Shown one piece after another: positions 1 to 6,638 of a stretch of DNA of 6,919 bases (positions are counted from its first letter, which is position 1; every line of letters begins with the position of its first letter). The stretch covers positions 1-6,919 of the forward strand of contig JAGWUU010000175.1 in NCBI GenBank assembly GCA_028868335.1, in the 5' to 3' direction. Source of the stretch: Sphingomonadales bacterium (GTDB lineage Bacteria; Pseudomonadota; Alphaproteobacteria; Sphingomonadales; Sphingomonadaceae). The notes under the pieces are model-generated. The model made no database searches. It was not told the origin of the DNA and saw nothing but the letters and a program-made list of their open reading frames with translations. The position numbers were made by a program, and so were the translations under genes.

Positions 1-23
1 TTGAAACTGGCAAGCGCGGTCAT
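1..23 (-). CDS. Start of an unidentified downstream gene (partial)
   Basis: On the minus strand an ATG at 23-21 overlaps the TGA stop of the methyltransferase gene (22-20) in an ATGA arrangement, and the frame stays open to the window edge (M-T-A-L-A-S-F). A GGGA stretch lies a few bases upstream of this ATG, inside the end of the methyltransferase gene. Four-nucleotide ATGA overlaps are typical of translationally coupled genes, so a further cistron of the same operon probably begins here. Seven codons are too few to identify a product, and an accidental ATG cannot be excluded. Confidence 0.45.
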
Positions 24-754
24 TGCGTCCCTGTCTTTCCCTTAGCCGCTGTACACGGCTTGATATCCTTGGGCTCCGGGCGCGGTCCGACTGCTTCGAA
101 CTGCGCGTAATAGCCCCTCAATTCCGGTTTACGGACAAATTCGGCCAAGCGAAAGCCCACGGCGTTGAATTCGCAGAACAACAGCGCTGGCGGCAGGCCG
201 TGCTGGTCCGTGGGGCGATCGACATCCACCACGATCACCTGTCCATGCGGGCGCAGGGCCGGGCGCATGTGCCACAGAAAGGCGTAAGGTTCGCTCACTT
301 CATGGTACATGTGGACAAGGAAGATGCGATCAAAACTGTTGTCCGGCAGCTTCGGATCCTCCGGCGCGCCAACCTTGATCGACACGCTGTCGAGCCGCTC
401 GCGCTCGACCCGCTGGCCAAGGCGCTGCATGGCCTCGGCGTCGATGTCCTGCGCCAACACGCGCCCCTTGGTGCCCACCCGCTCGGCAAGGCGCACCGTG
501 TAATAGCCCTCGCCCGCGCCAATGTCCGCAACGGTGGTGCCTTCCTTGATCGAAGCAAGGTCCATCACGACCTTGGCCTCGCCAAGGTTGTCACGCTGGT
601 CTTCGGTCGAAAATTCGTTGCGGCCCGGTTCCGAAACGGGGCGGTCGGCGCGGGGAAAGCCACGCGCTCCCTCGGCTCGTCCCGCCTCCGGATCGCTCCG
701 GTTGCAGGCCGCAAGGGCCATCAGCAGGACGAGGCTGGCCGCGCGCCACCTCAA
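20..754 (-). CDS. Predicted lipoprotein with class I SAM-dependent methyltransferase fold
   Basis: A 244-residue protein. Residues 1-17 look like a lipoprotein signal: basic n-region (R2, R4), hydrophobic core, and the lipobox L14-A15-A16-C17. A polar linker (about 18-55) follows. The rest resembles a Rossmann-type methyltransferase: motif I is VADIGAGEG (75-83), an acidic residue at the end of strand 2 is D103, and the strand-4 region is FDRIFLVHMYHEV (141-153). Substrate unknown. The start is a TTG at 754-752, chosen because GGAGG (762-766) sits 7 nt upstream and because starting at the next ATG (codon 12) would remove most of the signal. The gene overlaps the stop of prfB by 4 nt (TTGA). 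It is not PrmC, the enzyme that methylates release factors, because the N-P-P-Y motif is absent. An exported SAM enzyme is odd because SAM is cytoplasmic. Either the fold has been re-used, or the signal prediction is wrong. Fold fairly certain, function not. Confidence 0.85.
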   Translation of the reverse strand: MRWRAASLVLLMALAACNRSDPEAGRAEGARGFPRADRPVSEPGRNEFSTEDQRDNLGEAKVVMDLASIKEGTTVADIGAGEGYYTVRLAERVGTKGRVLAQDIDAEAMQRLGQRVERERLDSVSIKVGAPEDPKLPDNSFDRIFLVHMYHEVSEPYAFLWHMRPALRPHGQVIVVDVDRPTDQHGLPPALLFCEFNAVGFRLAEFVRKPELRGYYAQFEAVGPRPEPKDIKPCTAAKGKTGTQ

Positions 755-1878
755 TCGACGTCCTCCACCGCGACCTTTTCCCCGGTCACCCGCTGCGCCA
801 ATGCCGCAGCCATGAACGGATCGAGCGCACCGTCGAGCACATCGGACGGCGTGGGACTTGTCACGCCCGTGCGCAAATCCTTCACCATCTGGTACGGCTG
901 CAGAACGTAGGACCGGATCTGGTAACCCCAGCCGATATCGCTCTTGGCGGCATGTTCGGCGCTTGCGGCTTCCTCGCGCCTGCGCATTTCCGCTTCATAG
1001 AGCCGCGCCTTGAGCATGCCCATGGCGATGTCGCGGTTCTTGTGCTGCGAACGATCGACCTGGCTGGCGACAACAATGCCCGATGGCCCGTGGGTGATAC
1101 GCACCGCCGAGTCCGTCGTATTGACGTGCTGCCCACCCGCGCCAGACGCGCGGTAGGTATCGATCTTGAGATCGGCCGGATTGACGTCGATCTCGAAGCT
1201 GTCGTCGATCACGGGATAGACCCAGACCGAGCTGAAACTGGTGTGGCGCCGCGCCGAACTGTCATAGGGGCTGATGCGGACAAGGCGGTGAACCCCGCTC
1301 TCGGTCTTGGCGTAGCCATAGGCATTCTCGCCCTTGACCTGAATGGTGGCCGACTTGATGCCTGCCTGTTCGCCTGCCTGGTATTCGATCACATCGACCC
1401 TGAAGCCGCGCTGTTCGGCCCAGCGGCTGTACATGCGCAGCAGCATTTCGGCCCAGTCCTGGCTTTCGGTGCCACCAGCCCCGGCGTGGATTTCGATGAA
1501 GGTATCGTTGCTGTCAGCCTCGCCCGCGAGCAGGGCCTGCACCTTGTCGGCATCGGCGCGGGTCGCAAGGGCAGCGAGCGCAGCGACCCCTTCGTCGATG
1601 GTCGCCTCGTCGCCCTCCATCTCGCCGAGTTCGACGAATTCCACCGCATCGGCCATCTGCGCCGAGATGTCGTTGACCGTGCCCACCGCCGCTTCGAGGC
1701 GGCGGCGTTCCTTCATCACTGCTTCGGCCTGCTTGGGATTGTCCCACAGCTTGGAATCCTCGACGCGAGCGTTCAGCTCGTCGAGGCGACGAAGGGCGCG
1801 ATCCCAGTCAAGAAACTTGCGAACGAGCGCCAGCGCAGCCTCGATCCGGTCGATATGGGCCTGCCCTTCGGCACGCAT
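751..1878 (-). CDS. prfB: Peptide chain release factor 2 (RF2)
   Basis: RF2 recognises UGA and UAA stop codons and triggers hydrolysis of peptidyl-tRNA on the ribosome. The 375-residue protein has the usual layout: N-terminal coiled-coil domain 1, the PCRF region with E-I-H-A-G-A-G-G-T-E (about 129-138), the stop-codon-reading tripeptide region with SPY at 203-205 (SPF in E. coli), and the catalytic GGQ at 248-250 within RASGAGGQHVN. The residue four before the first Gly of GGQ is Ala, as in most bacteria rather than the Thr of E. coli K-12. The ATG at 1878-1876 is preferred because GGAG (1887-1890) lies 8 nt upstream. The frame stays open back to a GTG at 1929 that lacks such a site. The gene is in one uninterrupted frame: at codons 23-24 it reads CTT GAC where E. 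coli has CTT TGA C with a programmed +1 shift. It lies 90 bp after the peroxiredoxin gene and overlaps the methyltransferase gene by 4 nt. Confidence 0.97.
   Translation of the reverse strand: MRAEGQAHIDRIEAALALVRKFLDWDRALRRLDELNARVEDSKLWDNPKQAEAVMKERRRLEAAVGTVNDISAQMADAVEFVELGEMEGDEATIDEGVAALAALATRADADKVQALLAGEADSNDTFIEIHAGAGGTESQDWAEMLLRMYSRWAEQRGFRVDVIEYQAGEQAGIKSATIQVKGENAYGYAKTESGVHRLVRISPYDSSARRHTSFSSVWVYPVIDDSFEIDVNPADLKIDTYRASGAGGQHVNTTDSAVRITHGPSGIVVASQVDRSQHKNRDIAMGMLKARLYEAEMRRREEAASAEHAAKSDIGWGYQIRSYVLQPYQMVKDLRTGVTSPTPSDVLDGALDPFMAAALAQRVTGEKVAVEDVD
762..766 (-). promoter_or_regulatory. Ribosome binding site of the methyltransferase gene, inside prfB
   Basis: GGAGG on the minus strand lies 7 nt before the TTG start and within the last codons of prfB. 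It decides the TTG start over later ATGs and supports translational coupling with prfB. Confidence 0.7.
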
Positions 1879-1886
1879 GACTTCAA

Positions 1887-1890
1887 CTCC
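1887..1890 (-). promoter_or_regulatory. Ribosome binding site of prfB
   Basis: GGAG on the minus strand, 8 nt before the ATG at 1878. It selects the 375-residue form over a possible 392-residue form starting at a GTG at 1929, which has no Shine-Dalgarno-like sequence. Confidence 0.65.
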
Positions 1891-1968
1891 AACACTGCGC
1901 AGAACAGCCGCGCCAAACGGTTCGCGCACCGCTTAGCGAAAGGCCCCGGATTGTAAAGCCGATGCGCG

Positions 1969-2526
1969 TCAGCGGTGCTTGTTTGCCTTGAGCGCCTGCA
2001 CTGCTTCCAGCGTCAGTTTGACATGGTCGCGATAGTCCATGTTGGAATAGACAAGCTTGATGGTTCCGTCCTGCCCGATCACGTAGCTGGTCCGCGAGGC
2101 CAGACCGGCGGGCAAGTCCTCGCGCTTCAAGGCGACTTCATAGGCTTTGACGATCGCCGGAGTGGCGACGCCCACCGGAAAGGTGTTGCGACAGGCTTCG
2201 GTCGAAAACTTCTTCTGGGTGGCAAGATCGTCAGCCGAAAGGCCGATCACGGTGGCGCCCGCCGCATGAAAACGGTCCATCGATTCCGCGAAGGCATGCG
2301 CCTCAAGCGTGCAGCCTTGCGTGAAGCTCTTCGGGTAGAAGTAGAGAACGACCGGCCCCTTGCGGAGCGCGGCCCGCAGATTGAACGCGAAAACCTTGCC
2401 CGCCATCGCGCCCTGGGTAGCAAACTGCGGCGCCCTTGCCCCTTTCTGCAGCTCCGCCGCGAGAGGCGTGGAGAGGAACAGGGCGGCCAGCGCCGCGGCG
2501 GCGAAGGGGATCGATCGCTTCATCAT
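1969..2526 (-). CDS. Exported peroxiredoxin, PrxQ/BCP-like (AhpC/TSA family)
   Basis: A thiol peroxidase likely to reduce hydrogen peroxide or organic hydroperoxides outside the cytoplasm. With the ATG at 2526 it has 185 residues. Residues 1-24 form a Sec-type signal (M-M-K-R, then a hydrophobic stretch rich in Ala and Leu), with probable cleavage after PLAA and before ELQK. The thioredoxin-fold body carries the peroxidatic motif P65-xxx-T69-xx-C72 (FYPKSFTQGCT) and the supporting arginine R145 in SRTSYVI. The +5 position where PrxQ proteins often have the resolving Cys is H77. The only other cysteine is C112 (in STEACRNTFP), so it is either the resolving residue or the enzyme works with one cysteine. 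Start choice is uncertain: ATG at 2526 and 2523 are adjacent, with no clear Shine-Dalgarno, and GTG codons at 2562 and 2547 are in frame. It lies 42 bp after mrcA and 90 bp before prfB, so it is probably co-transcribed. Confidence 0.9.
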   Translation of the reverse strand: MMKRSIPFAAAALAALFLSTPLAAELQKGARAPQFATQGAMAGKVFAFNLRAALRKGPVVLYFYPKSFTQGCTLEAHAFAESMDRFHAAGATVIGLSADDLATQKKFSTEACRNTFPVGVATPAIVKAYEVALKREDLPAGLASRTSYVIGQDGTIKLVYSNMDYRDHVKLTLEAVQALKANKHR

Positions 2527-2568
2527 GGTGACAGTCTGCGCCCGCACGGCATGCCTGTCCACCCGGAC

Positions 2569-5169
2569 TTATTGGGCAGCCACGGCTTCGTCGACCGCGC
2601 TCGGCGGACTTTCCGTGGGCATGTCGGTCGAATCACCCGGCGGCGGAGCCCCGCCCGAGGTCTGCGCGCGCGCGCCACGCCGCAATGCGGCAAGCAGTGC
2701 ATCGCGCTGTTTGGCGAGGTCCTCCGTACCGTTGGAGCGCTTCGCCTCGGCATCGGCCTTGAAGGCTTCCCAGATCACCGCTGACTTGGGATCGCTGGTC
2801 GGCGTACCTTCGAACACGCGCTTGCCGCTGATCCGGTCGATCTTGACCATGTGAACATCGGATGGGGCGACGAACGGCCGACTGTCCCACCGGGGCCGGG
2901 TCGACTGGATGAACTGCTTGAAGATCGGCGCGGCAAAGGTGCCGCCCTGTGCATATCCGCCAAGCGAGCGCGGCTGATCGTAGCCGATATAGACCGCCCC
3001 GACCATGTTCTGCGCCCCGCCTGCGAACCACACGTTGGTCGGCCCCGAAGTCGTTCCGGTCTTGCCGAACAGCGGCATGTTGAGATCGCGCAGCGCAACG
3101 CCGGTCCCGCGTGTGATCACGCCTTCCAGCATATGCACCACCTGGTAGGCGGTGCGCGCGTCGATCACCTGCTTGCCGCGCGACGGGAAGCGCGGCATCG
3201 GCTTGCCGTTCCAGTTCGCCATGTTGCAGGTATCGCACCTGCGGGTGTCGGCGCGCCAGATCACCTTGCCGTTGCGGTCCTGGATGAAATCGATGGTCGA
3301 GGCCGGATACTGCACGCCGTTATTCGCCAGCGCTGCATAGGCATTCGCCATCTGCTGCACGGTCGTCTCGCCCGCGCCGAGCGCGAAGGACAGATAGGCC
3401 GGATATTTGCCGATGCCCACCCGGTCGATCTGGTGGACGACGTGATCCATTCCGGCGTCGTTGGCAATTCGCACGGTCATGAGGTTGCGCGACTGCTCAA
3501 GCCCCCAACGCATCGTGTGGGTGCCGCTGCCACCCTCGTTACCGAAGTTGACGAAGCATTTCTGCCCCAGCTTCGCGCCTTGATAAACGCAGAACTTGCC
3601 GTCGACGACCTCGCTCGCCGGGGTCATGCCATAGTCCAGACCGGTCGCGTAAACGAACGGCTTGATCGTCGAGCCGGGTTGGCGTTCGGCCTGAATGGCA
3701 CGGTTGAAGCTGTCGAGCCCGGCGTCGAAACCGCCCTGCATGGCTAGGACCCTGCCGGTACGCGGATCCTCCACGAGCATTCCGCCCGACACCGCGGGTA
3801 TGGTCCGCACCGCCCAGGCCTTGCCCCCGGCGGGCGCAGCGGCGATGACATCCCCGGCCTTGAGCGTATCGGGCAGCCCGATCAGGGGGGCGGTCGCCCC
3901 ATCGACGAACCCGATTTCCGCGTCCGATCCGTCGCGCGACAGAACCAGGCCAACCCGCCAGTCCTGATAGGTGACCGACTTGTTGAGCGTCGCCAGTTCG
4001 CCCTGCCAATTGTCCGCATCAACGTTGAGATGTGCGATCGGCCCCGCCCATGGGCGTCCGCCCTGATAGCGCAGCAAGCCTGCCCGCAGGGCGTCCTGCG
4101 TGGCTTTCTGCAACTCCGGATCGAGCGAGGTGCGTACCCACAACCCGCCGGCATAGACGCTGTTCGGGCTGTCTTCCGCCTTTTCGCCGTATTCGTCGAT
4201 CAGGTGGCGGCGAACCTCTTCGACGAAGTACCCCGTCGAGGGATCATAGGCATCGACCCTGCGCGGAATGATGCCGAGCGGCTGGGCCTTGGCCTGCGCA
4301 GCCTGCGCCTCCGTCACCGCGCCGTTCTTGACCATCTGGTCGAGCACCCAGTTGCGCCGTTCCATCGCGTCGTCAGCATGATTTGCCCGGCCGTAGGTTT
4401 CGGGAGCCTTGGGCAGGATCGCGAGGAATGCGTCCTCAGCCAGGGTCAGGTCGCCCACGTCCTTGCCGAAATAGGCCCGCGCCGCCGCCTGGACCCCAAA
4501 GCTCTGACGACCGAGCGGGATTGCATTGAGATAGAGTTCAAGAATCTGCTGCTTGGTCAGCACGCCTTCGATCCGGCGGGCAATGATCATCTCCTTGAAC
4601 TTTCGCGTGAACGACCGTTCATTGCCAATCAGGATGTTCTTCGCCACCTGCTGGGTGATCGTCGAGCCGCCGCGCCCGCGCTCGCCCGATCCGATCTTGG
4701 TGAGATTGTCGATGACCGCCCCGGCAAGGCCGCCGTAATCGACCCCGCCATGGGACCAGAAATTCTTGTCCTCCGCCGAAAGGTAGGCGTTGATCAACGG
4801 CTTGGGGAAATCGACGAAGCGCAATTGCACCCGCCGTTCGCGCGCATAGCTGTACACGATCTCGCCATTCACGCCGCGCACCATCGTCGGCAGCGGCGGT
4901 TGATAGGTCAGCAGGCTGTCGGCCGAAGGCAGGTTGCGCGTTACCGTTGCCCACAGCAGCAGGTTGAGCCCCACGATCGCCGCCAGCACATAGCCGCCGA
5001 TCCGGAACCACCGGTTGGCCTGCCATTGTTCATGGAACCACGACCCTGCACCGGTTTCACGCAGGCGGGCGAGCATCGGCGCGACAGCATCGCGCAAACG
5101 CCCCCACAGACCACTTGCCTCACGCCGGATGCGCAAATGGATCGATTCAGGCTCTTCGCTATCGGGCAT
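2569..5169 (-). CDS. mrcA: Penicillin-binding protein 1A, bifunctional class A (glycosyltransferase/transpeptidase)
   Basis: It polymerises lipid II into glycan strands and cross-links the stem peptides in the periplasm. The 866 residues compare with 850 in E. coli PBP1A. Seen in order: a charged cytoplasmic tail (1-53), one membrane segment (about 55-77), the GT51 domain with catalytic E133 in SAEDKNFWSHGG, GGSTITQQVAKN (167-178), RKFKEMIIARRIE (189-201) and LELYLNAIPLG (210-220), an intervening OB-like region (about 350-450), then the transpeptidase domain with S500-T-I-K503 (nucleophile Ser), S560-R-N562 and K703-T-G705. All catalytic motifs are intact. Periplasmic cysteines are C527, C538 and a CxxC pair C645/C648. 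The last 35 or so residues are Pro/Ser/Asp-rich and probably disordered. The ATG at 5169 has no strong Shine-Dalgarno, so the exact start is less certain than the identity. It sits 77 bp after the amidase gene and 42 bp before the peroxiredoxin gene. Confidence 0.97.
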   Translation of the reverse strand: MPDSEEPESIHLRIRREASGLWGRLRDAVAPMLARLRETGAGSWFHEQWQANRWFRIGGYVLAAIVGLNLLLWATVTRNLPSADSLLTYQPPLPTMVRGVNGEIVYSYARERRVQLRFVDFPKPLINAYLSAEDKNFWSHGGVDYGGLAGAVIDNLTKIGSGERGRGGSTITQQVAKNILIGNERSFTRKFKEMIIARRIEGVLTKQQILELYLNAIPLGRQSFGVQAAARAYFGKDVGDLTLAEDAFLAILPKAPETYGRANHADDAMERRNWVLDQMVKNGAVTEAQAAQAKAQPLGIIPRRVDAYDPSTGYFVEEVRRHLIDEYGEKAEDSPNSVYAGGLWVRTSLDPELQKATQDALRAGLLRYQGGRPWAGPIAHLNVDADNWQGELATLNKSVTYQDWRVGLVLSRDGSDAEIGFVDGATAPLIGLPDTLKAGDVIAAAPAGGKAWAVRTIPAVSGGMLVEDPRTGRVLAMQGGFDAGLDSFNRAIQAERQPGSTIKPFVYATGLDYGMTPASEVVDGKFCVYQGAKLGQKCFVNFGNEGGSGTHTMRWGLEQSRNLMTVRIANDAGMDHVVHQIDRVGIGKYPAYLSFALGAGETTVQQMANAYAALANNGVQYPASTIDFIQDRNGKVIWRADTRRCDTCNMANWNGKPMPRFPSRGKQVIDARTAYQVVHMLEGVITRGTGVALRDLNMPLFGKTGTTSGPTNVWFAGGAQNMVGAVYIGYDQPRSLGGYAQGGTFAAPIFKQFIQSTRPRWDSRPFVAPSDVHMVKIDRISGKRVFEGTPTSDPKSAVIWEAFKADAEAKRSNGTEDLAKQRDALLAALRRGARAQTSGGAPPPGDSTDMPTESPPSAVDEAVAAQ

Positions 5170-5202
5170 ATGTGGCGCGCTCTAGCATGGCGCACGCGGC
5201 AA

Positions 5203-5215
5203 TTGCCAGTGGCAA
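5203..5215. repeat. Short perfect inverted repeat upstream of mrcA
   Basis: TTGCCA-G-TGGCAA, 6-bp arms around one base, lies in the 77-bp gap between the amidase and mrcA genes, about 34 bp upstream of the mrcA start. An adjacent 10-bp palindrome GGCAATTGCC (5198-5207) overlaps it. It could be a protein binding site. With one base in the loop it is not a good RNA hairpin. Chance occurrence is possible. Confidence 0.3.
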
Positions 5216-5246
5216 CAGGTGTCGTTTCACTGCGCCGTCGCCACGA

Positions 5247-6146
5247 TCAATACTGGAAGCCGGGATCGTTCGGCCCCGGCATGTTGCGGGTTCGCGCGAA
5301 GAACACCTGGATTGCCTTCGCCGTCACCTCGGCGAATGTCGCTTGTCCGCCCGGCGAAGTGAGCCGGTCCGAATCCGCCGGATTGCTGATGTAGCCGGTT
5401 TCGAAAAGAATGGACGGCAGATCTGGCGATTTCAACACGGCAAAGGCGGCCGATTGCTCGGACCTTTCGCGAAACGGTATCCGGCCCGCTCCTTCGCGAA
5501 GGATCAGGTTGGCGAATTGCTGCGAATGCGCCAGGGCATCGCGCTGCGAAAGATCGACGAGGATCGAACTCACCGTCTCGCTCTGTTTGCCAAGGTTGAC
5601 GCCGTTGACGACGTCGGCGGCGTTCTCGCGGGCCGCGATCTTGTTGGCCGCCTGGCTGCTGCCCTTGTCCGACAGCGTATAGACCGATGCGCCGCTGGCG
5701 TCGGCGTTATCCCCGGTGCTGTCGGCGTGGATCGAAATGAACAGGTCGGCATCAAGCCGCCGGGCGATGGACGATCGTTCGGCCAGGACCAGGAAGCGAT
5801 CATCCGACCGGGTCAGCGCCACGCGCACGCCGCCGCGCTTGAGCAATTCGGCACGCAGCGCCCGGGCGAGAGCCAGCGTTACGTCCTTTTCCCTCAGCGG
5901 CCCCGTGCCCGCGCCAGGATCCTTGCCACCATGCCCGGCGTCGATCACCACCAGCGGGCGGCTGGCATCCTGCGGGCCTTCGATCGGCGGCAATCCGAGC
6001 GGCCCTTCCGCAGGCGGCAGGTCCACGTCGACGACATAGCCGTACCCCCGACCGGGCGCACCAAACAGCCGATCGGCCCCGACCATTGCGGCGAAAACCG
6101 CAATCGGCGCAAGGAACAGGACAAGGACCAGCAGCCACCGACGCAT
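5247..6146 (-). CDS. amiC: Exported N-acetylmuramoyl-L-alanine amidase (Amidase_3, AmiB/C type)
   Basis: A zinc hydrolase that cuts the amide bond between N-acetylmuramic acid and the stem peptide, as in septal peptidoglycan splitting. It has 299 residues. The N-terminus is a basic-hydrophobic signal or anchor (M-R-R-W, then hydrophobic 4-21). A Pro/Gly-rich linker (about 30-62) leads directly to the catalytic domain. Zinc ligands by family comparison are H72 (IDAGHGG), E86 (REKD) and H140 (SIHAD), and the catalytic Glu is E249 (FETGYISN). An insert at about 163-238, with ENAADVVNGVN, SSILVDLSQ and EQSAAFAVLKSPD, matches the segment that in E. coli AmiB and AmiC contains the autoinhibitory helix displaced by EnvC or NlpD. 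No AMIN domain is present: only about 60 residues precede the catalytic domain. The ATG at 6146 follows GGGAAGGG closely. It is first in the minus-strand cluster and divergent from rne. The symbol amiC is by similarity; naming among AmiA/B/C is not secure. Confidence 0.93.
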   Translation of the reverse strand: MRRWLLVLVLFLAPIAVFAAMVGADRLFGAPGRGYGYVVDVDLPPAEGPLGLPPIEGPQDASRPLVVIDAGHGGKDPGAGTGPLREKDVTLALARALRAELLKRGGVRVALTRSDDRFLVLAERSSIARRLDADLFISIHADSTGDNADASGASVYTLSDKGSSQAANKIAARENAADVVNGVNLGKQSETVSSILVDLSQRDALAHSQQFANLILREGAGRIPFRERSEQSAAFAVLKSPDLPSILFETGYISNPADSDRLTSPGGQATFAEVTAKAIQVFFARTRNMPGPNDPGFQY

Positions 6147-6227
6147 TGCCCTTCCCGCTTAAAGTCTGCGGACGCTGTGCGCAATCGTCGAGGCGGGCGA
6201 AGCGGGCCGTCCAATGACTTGCCGCCC

Positions 6228-6256
6228 TTGCGAAGCTTTGCTACGCACCCATATCA
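6228..6256 (+). promoter_or_regulatory. Weak candidate promoter for rne
   Basis: TTGCGA (6228-6233), a 17-nt spacer, and ATATCA (6251-6256), or CATATC with a 16-nt spacer. The -35 is reasonable but the -10 is poor. It would place transcription start near 6262, giving a leader of roughly 390 nt. This is a guess from base pattern only. Confidence 0.2.
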
Positions 6257-6257
6257 C

Positions 6258-6275
6258 CGGGACGGACCTGTCCCG
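6258..6275 (+). other. RNA hairpin candidate in the rne leader
   Basis: CGGGAC (6258-6263) and GTCCCG (6270-6275) form a perfect 6-bp stem with a 6-nt loop. There is no following T-run, so it is not an intrinsic terminator. Its downstream arm is shared with a competing 7-bp pairing, CCGATCC (6273-6279) with GGATCGG (6323-6329). Confidence 0.35.
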
Positions 6276-6545
6276 ATCCTCCCCCGTTATTTCCCGCATA
6301 TCCTTGCGCGAAGCGGCATTTCGGATCGGCAGGCCCCGGAGGGAGAACCCGGAACCTTTGCCCCGGGATCAAACAGGTTGATGCTGGAATGAAAAGCCTT
6401 TCGCCGTTTTGTCCGACGCAGCCCATCGGGGTGCGGGCGGCTTGGACGGCCGGTCGTGCGCGCCTCTTGATGCCGCGCCTTTTCGTTGCTGCAGACACGC
6501 ACCACGCCGCCGGAGCCGCACATGGCACCGGCACTTCGAACACTA

Positions 6546-6570
6546 CCGCCGCTCGATTCACGACTGGCGG
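6546..6570 (+). other. RNA hairpin candidate 80 nt before the rne start
   Basis: CCGCCG (6546-6551) pairs with TGGCGG (6565-6570, one G-U), then a C-C mismatch, then TCG with CGA around the loop ATTCA. It lies within the probable rne leader. GC-rich DNA gives such hairpins by chance fairly often, so function is unproven. Confidence 0.35.
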
Positions 6571-6638
6571 AGTTCCCGCACAAAGCCGCGCCAATCCTTG
6601 GGACGCCTCGTTACAGGCCACCCGAAACCGGCGCGCAT

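Noticed and set aside
20..754. Methyltransferase next to prfB as PrmC, the release-factor glutamine methyltransferase
   Set aside because: PrmC has an N-P-P-Y motif and no export signal. Here the corresponding segment is LVHMYHE and a lipobox is present.
1879..1929. Longer prfB product starting at a GTG at 1929
   Set aside because: No Shine-Dalgarno there, and the extra 17 residues precede the usual RF2 start. The ATG at 1878 has GGAG at a good distance.
1879..1968. Promoter in the peroxiredoxin-prfB gap (TTTACA on the minus strand)
   Set aside because: A fair -35-like box but no acceptable -10 at 16-18 nt. Too weak to annotate.
4030..5394. Long + strand open frames opposite the minus-strand genes (for example 952-1956, 4030-5394, 5115-6392)
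   Set aside because: They lie antisense to genes with clear catalytic motifs. Their translations are rich in Arg, His and Ala with no recognisable domain, as expected for shadow frames in GC-rich DNA.
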